A stretch of 64,000 bases of DNA, from contig JAVTLE010000007.1 of assembly GCA_033439295.1 (NCBI GenBank), forward strand, positions 434,001 through 498,000. The letters run 5' to 3'. This document shows positions 22,967-33,419 of this stretch, piece by piece; the stretch's first letter is position 1, and each line of letters starts with the position of its first letter. The translations under genes were made by a program, and so were the position numbers. This DNA comes from Deuterostichococcus epilithicus (taxonomy: Eukaryota > Chlorophyta > Trebouxiophyceae > Prasiolales > Stichococcaceae). A model generated the notes under the pieces. The model saw only the letters and a list, made by a program, of their open reading frames with translations, did not search any database and was not told where the DNA came from.

Positions 22967-25106
22967 ATGAATGCCTCAACTGCACACTGCCACTCACAAG
23001 TTGCGTGCGGCGGGTCAGTTGCACTTCGCCCGTTCCCGAATGCAGCCCAGCGACGACCAGCGCGTCCTGCACTCGGCTTAAGGAGGAGTCAGGATGCATT
23101 TCGGCAGTCGTCACGATTGAAATGTGTGTACCGGCAGCATCCGTCCCGGCGGGACAGCCGGTTGCGGGCCAGCAGCCAGGAGCAGCCAGGTGCAGACCTT
23201 CCGGAACCGCTGGCAGAGGTCGCAAAGATTGTGGGCGAGGATGCAGCCATGTTCAGCCTGCAGGACCAGAGCATATCCGCCTGGGGAATCTTCACTATTC
23301 TGCTGCTGACAGTGCTGGGCGCGCTGTACGCGGTGAGCGGCACTGTATGAAGCACAGACTGGAACTGCATTACGCCTGTATATTGCCTCTGTCATCTCCG
23401 GATGAACATAGCAATGCATTGCACTCAATGGGAGTCGCGATCCCGCTGTCACCCGCCTGATAAGCACGCCAGCCGGGCGCTGCCGGGGGCTTGCCAACTG
23501 CAGTTGGCAACATTCTGAACTGCAGGTGTGGATCTCGCCCAATGGCGGCCTGGCGGACGACTACGTGCAGTCCATACAGGGCTTGTCGTCGAACCCCGAG
23601 TTCGTGATCGTGGCGCTGCTGGCCATCTTCGCGCTGGCACACAGCGGCCTTGCCTACTTGAGACCCGCAGGTGGACTCCGCACCAGGCCATGATCGCCGC
23701 GCGAGGTTGCAGCATCATCTGCAGATGAAGCGTACCATGTGCATCACCGCGGCGGATTTTCGCCTCGATTGCGTATATGCACTCAGCCGCATGCCCGCAT
23801 CGTGTGGGCATGCCTGGGAACCGGGACCGCTTCCCAGTGAGTGGCATGCCCAGACTGAGGCGTCAAACCCTCGGCATGCAACCTGCGCAGCGGAGGAGGT
23901 CATTGGCGCACGTGCCTTCCGCGTCATTTTTGCGCTAGTCAGCCTGCCGCTGGCGGTGGTGGCGGTGGTGTACTTCATCAACCACCGCTACTCGGGCGCG
24001 CCGCTGTGGAACATCCGCGGGCAGCCGCTGGTGCACGAGGCCGTGTGGGGGCTGAGCTTCGTATCCTTCTTCTTTCTGTACCCCTCCACCTTCAACCTGC
24101 TGGAGGTGGGCTGTCCAACCGTCATCCGGTGCTTTAGGTCGGGGCAATTCAGCATCTTGGGCATGCTGGTCGCTGCCCTCCAGCGCCGCTGGTCTGTGCA
24201 AGCAGCGTCTGTGAGCGCTGAACTGACAGTTGCCAATGTTCTCGTCCTGGTGATCAGGGCTCGGATTATCAAGTCTCGCTCGGTGCCCACCAGCCCAAGT
24301 GCCCTCGTCGCTGATGGAGCCAGGGCCTGATCGGCAGCCTTCCTGAAACGACTGTGTTCCACATGCCCAGGTGGCGGCGGTCGACGAGCCAAAGATGCAC
24401 CTGTGGGACACCGGCGTCATCCGCATCACACGCCACCCGCAGGCGCTGGGGCAGCTGCTGTGGTGCGTTGCGCACACCGCCTGGATCGGCAACAGCTTCA
24501 TGGTGACCACCTCGCTGGCGCTCATGGCGCACCACGCCTTTGGCTGCTGGCACGGCGACTTCCGGCTGCGCCGCAAGTGGGGCGAGGTGCACTCTCGCAA
24601 TGGCTTCTCTCTGCGCCCCTCATGCCAGTCATGGCATGTGCCTCCAGTGACACAGTGAGAGTTAGTGGCAGGCGAGAAAGCTCGAGGTTGGGCGTTTCCT
24701 CGCCAGGCTGCTGGCGTGTGGATCTGCATGTGCAAATGCTGGTGCCATGTCACAGCTTTGCATACTGCACATCAGCTCTCTTGGCAGCACGGTCTCTCCC
24801 TCTCACTTTTGGTCTGAGCCTGCCCAGGAGTTTGCCACCGAGGCTGCCGCCTCTCTGGCGGTACAACCCTCAACTGGCCGCTGACCCGCTGCTTGTTCGA
24901 CTTCAATGCTGCAGGACTTTGAGGAGGTCAAGGGGCGCACCAGTATTGTGCCATTCCAGGCCATTTGGGAGGGACGGCAGCGGCTGCCAGCCGACTACTG
25001 GCGCGAGTTTGTACGGCTGCCGTACATCGTGGTCACGGGCTTCATTTTCGGCACCTACTGGGCGCACCCTCTCATGCAGCGTGCCAGCTACTGGCTCGGC
25101 TGGTGA
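22967..25106 (+). CDS. Z-ISO: 15-cis-zeta-carotene isomerase, plastid (NnrU family)
   Basis: Heme-dependent isomerase converting 9,15,9'-tri-cis- to 9,9'-di-cis-zeta-carotene in plastid carotenoid synthesis. Exons: 22967-23332, 23526-23670, 23891-24105, 24371-24586, 24915-25106; all phases agree, giving 377 aa. The first about 65 residues are Arg/Ser/Ala-rich with few acidic residues, typical of a chloroplast transit peptide. They are followed by membrane helices (AWGIFTILLLTVLGALYAV; FVIVALLAIFALAHSGLAYL; FALVSLPLAVVAVVYFI). The NnrU signature appears as GVIRITRHPQALGQLLWC with downstream HH and WHGDFRLRRKWGE. The carboxy end KGRTSIVPFQAIWEGRQ and DYWREFVRLPYIVVTG matches plant Z-ISO. The start is the only ATG giving a transit peptide in frame. 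Confidence 0.92.
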
Positions 25107-27007
25107 CCGCTGGGCAGCGCAAGCTTGGAAGTCGTGAGTCGCTCTTTGTTCTCCAGCTGCGGGGTCGCGGTGACCATTGCAGCTGCCATGGCATTTTCTT
25201 GAGGTTGCATTCAACAGCTCCCATGCGGAACGAGCAGTCGGATGTGCCGACGGGTTAAACAGCATGTAGGTATCAGGTTTATGGCGCGATCACTGCGATG
25301 CCAATTTTGCGAACAGCCACATGAGAGATTTCGCAATAATTGTCCATTGGCTTGTCCAAACTTGAGCAACTCACATCTTGGGTGCAAATGGTATGGAGCA
25401 TGCCAATCGATATCAAGCCATATCAGTGCTCAGTGCCAAGGCCCGAGTAAAGGTACCATATTCCTGTCTCTAGCCACCCACTACCGGCGCACTGCCACCG
25501 CCAGAGGGCAGCCGCGATAAGCGCCAAGCGCTGCCACCATGCTGAGCAGCCGATGCGTCCTGCTGTCCTGGCGCTGTTTAGCACGATGCTCATCCGTGCG
25601 ACGTGCAGCAAAGCCCCGCCGCAGCTGCGCAGCGAGGTTGATTTTTGTGAAGGGGAGCCATGCGGCGATGCTGCAGAATTTTGACGCGCTGCGCGATGCC
25701 TCTGGTGCCTGCTTACATAGGGCTAGCTTGGGTTATTAGAGTGAGTGTGGTGAGCAGGCGACAGATCTTCTGTTCTCGGCAAGGAACCATGCACGCCGGA
25801 GCAGAATAAGGCAATTAGAGTGACAACTGAAATTGCCAACGCCTGCTTGGAGTAGCGGCGCAGTCCCGCCAATTGCAGCGAGGGAGAGCGCGAAAACGCG
25901 CAGTATGACGGTGATGACGCAGTTGCACCAAACAGTATAACATCTCCATAGAAACGTCGCTTGCCCTTCACCAGACGATCCCTCCGGCGAGATGCAACGA
26001 TGGCTGATATGGTCCGGCGGGCAGTGAAAGCCAATACAACCAGTACTTGGAGATTGCGACGCTCTCTCAAAATCAAAGCAGAAAGAGCCCCGGAGGTAAG
26101 TTTCACTTGGTTCTGCCTTTCTGTGGGCTTTTTTGGTGCCTGGTCGGCTGTCAAATGTGGGTTGAAGTGGCGCGACATGTTGTTCACGTGGTGTGGGTCA
26201 TCCGAGAAAGATCCCGCCTGTGGGGCCGGCTGCATTTCGGCTTGTTGTCAGTCAAAGGCTCTGTAGCAGATCTTCTCTGGAGGTACCGCACCACTCATCA
26301 TGCAGCAGACGTGAAGCTTGCCCGACGACAATGGCACATCTATTCCAAGCTATGTGTCTATTAATGATGAACTCTGGTGGCGGCCGGCCGCAGTAGTGGC
26401 GGCTGCGTCGACTGAGGGGGCTTTGTTTCAATGGCTGCAATTCCGTCAATCACGAATCGGACGTTGCCTTGACTTTCTTGCTGCTCGTCTACACCATTAT
26501 TACGAGGAAGAGCCACATGCAAGCAATGCACATTTGGCGCATCCATTCATGTGTACGCCTCATTGATCACTCATATGCGTGGCTATTGCAGGATTGAAGA
26601 CAGGGTGCCTGCTTGAGACATTTCTGGCACTGCCCACAAAATTCCGAACTAACATCAGATCGTGAAGCCGACTGGTGAGGCGAACAGGCTACTCATATTG
26701 GCATGCCTCTAAGCACGACAAGACAAGGCTGCGCATGCGGCGACAACTGCAATTATGCAAATTGCGCAGGACACGCATTCGTGCCGAGTATGCTTGCAGC
26801 AAGCCTTTGTGTTTCAAGCCACAAAAAGGATGAAAATATCGTCACCCGCCACCGCCGCTGCCGCCGCCGTCCAGCCTGCGGCAGGTCGAAGAAACAAAAG
26901 TCACTCGACAGTGCACATGCATCGTGAATTTCGCAGTGGACAAGTGATGCTTGCAGCGGATTATCAGACGCATGTTGACGATGGACAGCGACGGCGCACG
27001 ACTTGCC
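25107..27007. other. Gene-poor interval
   Basis: About 1.9 kb of lower-GC sequence with no recognisable coding exon. The longest minus-strand open frame (26235-25723, 170 codons) has one hydrophobic stretch (LAISVVTLIALFCSGV) but ordinary-looking composition elsewhere and no family resemblance. I do not call it a gene. No terminal repeats or transposase-like motifs are visible. Confidence 0.5.
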
Positions 27008-27283
27008 TCATCGCTCGAAAAACCTCTTGATCGACCTGAAGGCACGCCTTGACTCTCTGAGGGCGTGCCTAGCCTCCTGCTCCACGCCCCTGACGGCGCT
27101 GCGCACCTCCTGTCCAACATTGTCAGCAAGCCGCTCCAGAGGATCACGAGGACGCCTGTTGCGCTTGCGAAGGAGCACACCGACGACAACGCCCACTAAG
27201 ACAGTTTTAAAAAATGTCTCCACGCTGACTTGATGGGTCCTGCCTTGCGCTGCGCTTGAATGCCTGTGCCTTCCGCCGGCCAT
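27008..27283 (-). CDS. Hypothetical small single-pass membrane protein
   Basis: Open frame of 91 codons. After a short polar start comes a hydrophobic segment (ETFFKTVLVGVVVGVLL), then RKRNRRPRDP and two amphipathic charged helices (LERLADNVGQEVRSAV; EQEARHALRESRRAFRSIKR). The layout, one membrane anchor plus a helical charged tail, resembles YtxH/ATP-synthase-b-like small proteins, but no family is recognised. It may be the last exon of a longer gene. Codon use is more gene-like than the surrounding interval. Confidence 0.4.
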   Translation of the reverse strand: MAGGRHRHSSAAQGRTHQVSVETFFKTVLVGVVVGVLLRKRNRRPRDPLERLADNVGQEVRSAVRGVEQEARHALRESRRAFRSIKRFFER

Positions 27284-27938
27284 TTATGGCGAGTTGACCG
27301 CTTCCCACGCAAGACCTCCTGCAAATCAGCGTGAACAACACCACCATATCGGCAGGTAGTATTCTGGCGGCGCCTTGGCATGATCGAGGACGAACCCAGA
27401 CATAAACAAGGAGGGCAGATGGCGGAACAACACCTGACCCGAATTCTAGAGGATTCATCCAGCCAAAGATTCAACAAGCGGCTCCGCAGTATTGCGGATT
27501 CGATGTGCAATGTGCCAATCACAGTCCGTACGAGTAACGCGCGCCACATTTTTCCATGCTGACCGCTTCCTGTGACCGCTTTCTTCATCTCCCCGTTCCT
27601 GCCCAGGCGGGGGTCCATACATGAGAGAAAGGGTGGTGCACTTGTAATTGGTAGGCCTGCGATGCTTCGTCGCAGGGGTGACGTGAAGTTGAGTCTTGGA
27701 AACGCACGGGCGTGTTCATGCTCCACATTTACACAAATCCCTGCAAGCCGGTCAGCGGCAGAGCGATTGCGCGCGTGCCTCACTCAGGACCAATGAGAGG
27801 GACTACAGCAGAAGACACACAACAGGGACGCTTACACCAGTTTACGGACAGCCACTCAATACGACACCAGCGCTCGTAGCTGTTCAGTTGCCGCACTATA
27901 GTTCGTTCATGTTTAGGGGCTTCACAGCTTAAAGACCG
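27284..27938. other. Intergenic region before the ceramide kinase 3' end
   Basis: About 650 nt with no supported gene or repeat. Confidence 0.45.
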
Positions 27939-30900
27939 TCACAGCTCAATGCCGCGGGCAAACACCTCGATCAGACCGCGGTACACCTTGGCAGAAACGT
28001 GGTTGTTTTTCAGCAGCTCTCCGTCCACGCTCCAGCTGCTCTCCTTGCCTGCACATGCGGCAAGCAGTGGCGTCAAGCCACCTGCTTGTACGCTATGTGG
28101 CAGGCCACACAGAACACGCAGTGTGATCCCAACCTGCAAGTTAGGCGTGACGGCGGCGCACTCATGCAAACCAGACAAGCGCTTCAGGCCTGACGATGCG
28201 GGCCCCGCGCAGGAGGGTGGACGGCTGGGAGGGTGCGATCGCAGCTCGCATTTCAGCAGCATGCACAGGTCGCTCCGCGCACCGCCCATCGGGTCGATGC
28301 GCACGGCGGTCGCGTCCACTGCCTCCACGTACGGAAAGTCCTCCGGAATGACGCCGTTCCGCGGGATGCTCATCAGGAAGCGCAGGTACTGCAGCGCAGA
28401 GCACTGCCTGACCATGATGAGGTGGATGATGCCATCGGCCATGTGCGCAAAGGGCGCCAGGCCGCTGTCGCTGCGGTCGCTGCGGCAGGGCATGACGACC
28501 GCCATGATGGCATTGAACTCGCCCTCGATGGTGTGCCAGTTGCCTGCGCGGCAGCACCCAGCGCAGGGTGAGCGGCAGATGAACATCTCGACTGCAGGAG
28601 AGACCGCGTGGATGGTGCTTCTCCAAGGTGCAGTGCAGGGTGCAAGGAAGGTGGGTCAGATGCCACGCTGTCAGCGGACAGGCGCAAGCTGGGCGCAGCT
28701 GAGCGCTTCAGCAGGGCAGGCCGCAGGACAGCCCCGCGACACTTCTGCCAGCACCGCATGGCACCATGCCATGCCGTCAGGGGTCAAACGAGCGCCGCGG
28801 GTTGCCGGCCAAGGCCTGGACTCAGTACTGGTGAGCTGCTGACACGTCGCACGAGCTGGAACCTGTTTGCTCACCTGAGGAGGTGTCCATTGGCCCCTGC
28901 GATGGCGCAAACACGTCCGTGTGCAGCGCGCAGGCGGCGCCAGCGGCCTTGCACCACTCGCAGCGGGCGCCACACACACGCCGCGCGCTGTAGCTCTGGG
29001 TGGGACTGGACAGGTACTGGATCCTCACCCGGTACGACTGCGTGGTGCATGACGGCGACATGAGGTCACGCGCCATCAGCGTGCAGGTATGTTAACAGTG
29101 AGCAAAGGCGCACGCACCAGGCACTGCGAATCTCATAGTCAGCAGCAGGCCGGCAAGAGCGTGTGGGGGATTGTGATTGCACAGCAAATTGTTTGAGGGC
29201 ACCTGATTGTCAGCACGATCGTCTAGAAGTCCAGAGGTGGTGGGCGGCAAACCTTGTTCTTGAGCAACGACAGCGCGCCGGCGAGGTTGTAGCGGCTAGG
29301 CCCCAACCAGCGCAGGCGCTCCGACTCGCGCATGAGGTCGCCCATGTAGCCGTACGCCGCCACGCAGCAGCAGTAGCGCCGGTCGCCGTCCTCGGTGTCC
29401 ACTCGCATCACGTCCATGTGCGTCCTGCGCTTTCGGAAATACTCCAAGTTGTGATCGACCCCGAGCCGCATGCAGCAGTAGACCATACAGACGAGGTTTG
29501 CATTGCAGATGATTGCGTCTGGTGCCCTCCAGAATTCGTATTGCGTCTGGTGCCCTCCAGAATTCGTCAACCTCGTGTCGTCTCGTATACTGCTGCCAGT
29601 TCAGCTCGCTCAATGCTGGGTGCATGTGTAGTATGTTGCTCAGGGAATGCTCAGGGTGCTTGCGATTTCCAATAGCAAGCTAGAGTGGCAAGCGGGAATG
29701 CAGTTGGGAATAGGAGGTGCTGGCAGCAGGGCCCCCAGAAGCCATGGCTCGCCTCGCCATCCAGTAAACACCTGGATCTGATCCTGCTCGAGCTCGTTTC
29801 CGTGCATGACGCTCGAACTCAAGGCCAGGGCCTTGTCACAGGCTGCTTCACCAGCAGCGGCGGCTTCCAGAGGATGATCAGACGATAACTCTGAAAGTGG
29901 TTTCGATGTACATAGCCCACAGAGGCTCATCAGTCAGAGGGCCCACCTGTCGCCGAGCGCGATGTGCAGCGCCGCCGTCTCCTGCCCGCGCGTGCCGTTG
30001 AGGCTGTAGGCCACTGCGTCCGTGGAGCCGGCAGGGATGTGCCCCAACCGCACCTTGGCTGCCACCGCCGCCCGCCCGCCGCCCTCCGCTCTGCGCAATT
30101 CGACAGGTGCGAGGCTGAGACTGTCTGCAATCGTGTGTTTCCCACTGCTGCATAGAGACCTCAGCCAGACAAGGCGACCAAGTGCGCAGCTGCATGACGG
30201 CAGCCTTGCCAGCCGCTCAGGTGAGGACTGCAGCCTGCAGTCCAACAGGATCACGACAGTAAAACAGTTGTAGTCAGTTGCTGCAAGGCACAGGGGGCGT
30301 TGCAGCGGTGCATGCCTAGCACCGCGTGAGACCACAGAGGCGCTGAGCAGCGGGAGGCACCTGAGGGTGAGCAGCCCGTTGAGCACCTCCTGGAAGAGGC
30401 CGTCGCCGCCAACGGCAACGACGCCGTCAAAGCGTGCCAGCTCCTCCGCAGGCAGCGACTCCAGCACCTGCCGTGCGTGGTTGAGCCGCTCCGTGCTGAC
30501 CACGGTGCACTGGACGCCTGCGCATGCACAGCAGCCAGCACCTGGTTGACATGGAGCGCCACTGCATCGAATGCAGCCTGCAGGAGAGGCCTGAATACCG
30601 GGAACTGCCAAACCCAGCTGACCCGCTCCCTGACAAGTACTGTGCACTGCATGTCTCCAGACTGGCCAGGAGGGTGTGTCTGAGCCATGCGATTGAATTT
30701 CTGCTGCATGCAGGAGGCCCTGCTGCAAGGCTGGAGCTGCCCTGAGTGACCGCTGCATCTGCGTGTGACTCGACTGCTGGATGCAGTGGCTTCAATAGGA
30801 TGCGCTCCATGGACTGCCTCAGCACCAGCCAACCGCACCGTCAACCACTCTCACATCGCAGGGCGCCAGACCAACCTGCGAGCTGCATGATGGGGCAGGC

Positions 30901-32171
30901 GACAGAGTCCCATACGGACTGCGCCTGGCGGGCGCCCCCATACGGGTTCAGGAACACCAGCAGCGAGCGTGGCCTGTCTGTTCGCTTGCGCAGCGCCGCC
31001 TTCAGCGCCGCCGCCCAGTCCGCCGCGCCCTCGCCGCTCTGCGGGAGTCCAACAGGTGACAGCTGGTTCAGCCATCGGTGCGGCCAGGCAGCTCGCCACC
31101 GTTTTTTAGCAGGCCGCTCTGCGGGAGCCACAGGACAATCAGTCGGCTCGGCGCCTGCTGGCGGAGCCAAGTGCTTCCGGCAGCGGTGGCTCAGCAGCTG
31201 GGGTGCATGCGCAGGGCGCGGCCCGAGGCGCCGAGGCTGCAACTCGTTAGCTGTTCAAATGGTGGCACAAGAGCACTGAACCGCACATTGAGAGGAATGG
31301 AATTGTCGCCACTCACCGCTGTCTGAAATTCAACAACCCCGGCCTTCCAGGCGCAGGGCTTGCTGGCCTTGCGCACAAGGGTGTGGACTATCAGGCGGTG
31401 CATCTGCGGCACCAAATCCCTCCCCATCAGAATCAGTCAGCAGAATATGTCTTTGATGACAGCAGCTTGTGTTCTCGAGCAGGAACCGGCGACTACACCA
31501 GCTCAAGTGCACGCATGCAGCACGCAGGGCGCACCGAGCCTGTGCAGCAGTCGCTGCCGCAGCAGCCTGGGTTGCAGCTGCAGCCGGCCGGCGCGCCGCA
31601 GCTCACTGGCGGCTCGCGGTGCTGCACTGCTAAAATCTCGTCGTAGGGGACTGCGAAGCATGAAGCCGCATCCTCCGCTGTCATCGTCGAGAATGAAAAA
31701 TTCCTTCATCGGAATGGCGCGTTGATGGCATTGCACCATTCCATCTCCGTGCGTTCACGAAAGGCAGCATGCACCTTGTTCCTGCGGATCAGCCGGTCCA
31801 GCAGAGCCAGGGATAGACCCAGCTTGATACCCCACCTGTATTCACATCCTGCCGCCGCAGGTCAAAGCAGCTGCGGCCGTCGTACTGCCAGCACAGAGCA
31901 TGCTTGCTCAGGGTGGCCTTGATGCGCCGGCCACGGATCCTGAACAGCGTCGTGGGCGCCGTGGCCGATGCGTTCAGCTCTGTGCAACACGCGGCCAGAC
32001 CGTCAGCAGCGAGGTTGAGGAGGTGGTTCGTGCGGGGGTCGTGGCAGGGTGGCACTGCACCACATTGAAGGTGAATGTCTGGGCTGCAGGCGGTGGGCGC
32101 ACAAGTTCGAATGCACCCAGTGTAGCCTCACCTGAGTACGTGATGCTGCTGGATGTCGAAGCTGTCGACAT
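27939..32171 (-). CDS. CERK: Ceramide kinase (diacylglycerol-kinase catalytic domain family)
   Basis: Phosphorylates ceramide; the Arabidopsis orthologue is ACD5, which restrains cell death. Exons in gene order: 32171-32132, 31979-31836, 31677-31499, 31403-31317, 31038-30876, 30517-30361, 30090-29947, 29424-29253, 29037-28875, 28591-28283, 28048-27939. All phases agree, giving 555 aa. An N-terminal PH-like part (RGRRIKATLSKHALCW) is followed by RPRSLLVFLNPYGG, the catalytic glycine loop VVAVGGDGLFQEVLNG, HIPAGSTDAVAYSLNGTRG and DLMRESERLRWLGPSRY. A CGARCEWC segment fits the CxxxCxxC motif specific to ceramide kinases. The end, KESSWSVDGELL then GLIEVFARGIEL, matches plant CERKs. Introns contain an exact 28-bp tandem duplication and a copied acceptor. 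Confidence 0.92.
29512..29567. repeat. Exact 28-bp tandem duplication in a CERK intron
   Basis: Two identical adjacent 28-bp units (29512-29539 and 29540-29567), each containing TGCCCTCCAGAATTCGT. With no divergence the event is recent, or the locus is polymorphic. Confidence 0.95.
31030..31136 (-). repeat. Copied acceptor plus exon start in CERK
   Basis: The acceptor of the exon starting at 31038 reads CTCCCGCAG|AGCGGC. About 75 nt upstream in the gene (31111-31136) the same block recurs as GGCTCCCGCAG|AGCGGC, with a similar CCTGT leader. It is an acceptor-side duplicate like those in XPO4. Confidence 0.6.
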
Positions 32172-32299
32172 GAGCCTGCACAGTCGCACAGCTGCAGTGT
32201 CAAGGCACTAACTTTCATAATGCAAAGTTGAAAGTCAAGCCGTGGCGCAGTGCAGGGAGGTAAGCACACGCATTCAGGATTGAAATGAATACCACAGAC

Positions 32300-32576
32300 T
32301 CACTCGTTCGCGTTGAGCAGGCCACCAGACCGCTTGCGCGACAGCGAGCGCCGCGACGGCGACAGAAAAGTCGGCGCGGTCACGAGGGTGTCTTCCTGCT
32401 GCGGCGCGGCAGCGCCACTGGAAGCGGGCCGCGCGGCAGCTGCTGGCGGCACGGTGGCGCCGCCGTCCGGGAAGCCCGGCAGGTCCTCATTGCCCAGGAA
32501 GCTGTTCTTGTGCTTGTGCCCGCGGCTGCTGTCCATGCCAAGCGCCGCTGACGGGTGGCGGGTGTCGCGGGGCAGG
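32300..32576 (-). other. Unexplained open frame downstream of the DFRP-like gene
   Basis: A frame open through about 90 codons (RGHKHKNSFLGNEDLPGF, later SPSRRSLSRKRSGGLL, stop at 32300). Its composition looks coding and Ser/Pro/Arg-rich. It overlaps the end of the 64-codon gene in another frame, and no splice pair of matching phase links them. It could be a separate 3' exon or chance. Confidence 0.3.
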
Positions 32577-32989
32577 TCAGTAGTTCTCAAACACCTCCGG
32601 ATGCCGCTCGTATAGCTCGCGACCTGCAAAGCATGATTTGTACTGTTCGCAGACATCCCTGACGCAACCACTGTCTGGCGTGGCACGGCAACATGCACGG
32701 AACCGTGTTGGCACCACGTGCAAGATACTTTTCCGAGCATCGCCCGCTCACCCGTGAGCTGTACCCTGCCGGCTGCGATGTCAGCCTCGCGCTTCTCAGC
32801 CGCAGCCCGAGCTGCCTGCGGACATTCGACAACGCATGAGCTGAGGGATGACAAAGTACCGACTAGCGTTATGACGACCTGCGCCCATGAATGCCAACCA
32901 CGTGCCTGCTGCCGCTCCTGGTCCTTCCTGGCTTTCCAGTCCTGCCACTCCTGGGCACTCAGTCGCGAAGGAGCAGCTGGGCCGGGCAT
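32577..32989 (-). CDS. Very small protein resembling the DFRP tail of ZC3H15/TMA46
   Basis: Exons 32989-32902, 32811-32752, 32623-32577 splice in phase to 64 codons starting MPGPAAPSRLSAQEWQDWKA. The run SAQEWQDWKARKDQE, then AAEKREADIAAGRVQLTG, then RELYERHPEVFE follows the order of the DFRP-binding tail of ZC3H15/TMA46 (x-FLAWK-x, KA(D/E)..AG, SGRE(L/V)F). The CCCH zinc fingers that normally precede it are absent: only about 430 nt separate the start from the divergent CAP-D3 start, and none encodes C-x-C-x-H. Either a stand-alone short relative, a truncated copy, or a coincidental match. Confidence 0.45.
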
Positions 32990-33419
32990 GAATCGCAGTG
33001 CGATCTCGCCACAAACGGGCAACAATTCGAGAGCCCTTCCACTGGAGCGTGAAGGCTGACACCCTCGTACGCCACTGGTGACTCGAACAAGCAAACAGCG
33101 GGATTTCCGGATGAATCTACGCTTCTATCAGTGCCAGGACTGCCATGTGTGCTAATCCGAAGGCTGGACGAAGGTGCAGTCGTCCCGGTCAGACAGCCCA
33201 CGTGAGTGGAGGGTTTTAGTGCTTCAATTTTCGAGCAAGCTGGCATGGTGGCACCATATTTGAGTGCACCAAACAGCAGCAGCCCGCGCGATACCAGCTG
33301 CAAAGAGCAGCATTTGTGTACCGGAGCAGAATCTGTACCACACCACAAAACACGCGCAGACCATGCCGGCTCGCGGCTGACGAGGCCTGTGCGAAAGCCT
33401 CGTAACAAGACGCTGCATC

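Noticed and set aside
25723-26235. 170-codon minus-strand ORF in the gene-poor interval
   Set aside because: Only one hydrophobic stretch, no recognisable motif, codon use not gene-like; insufficient to call a gene.
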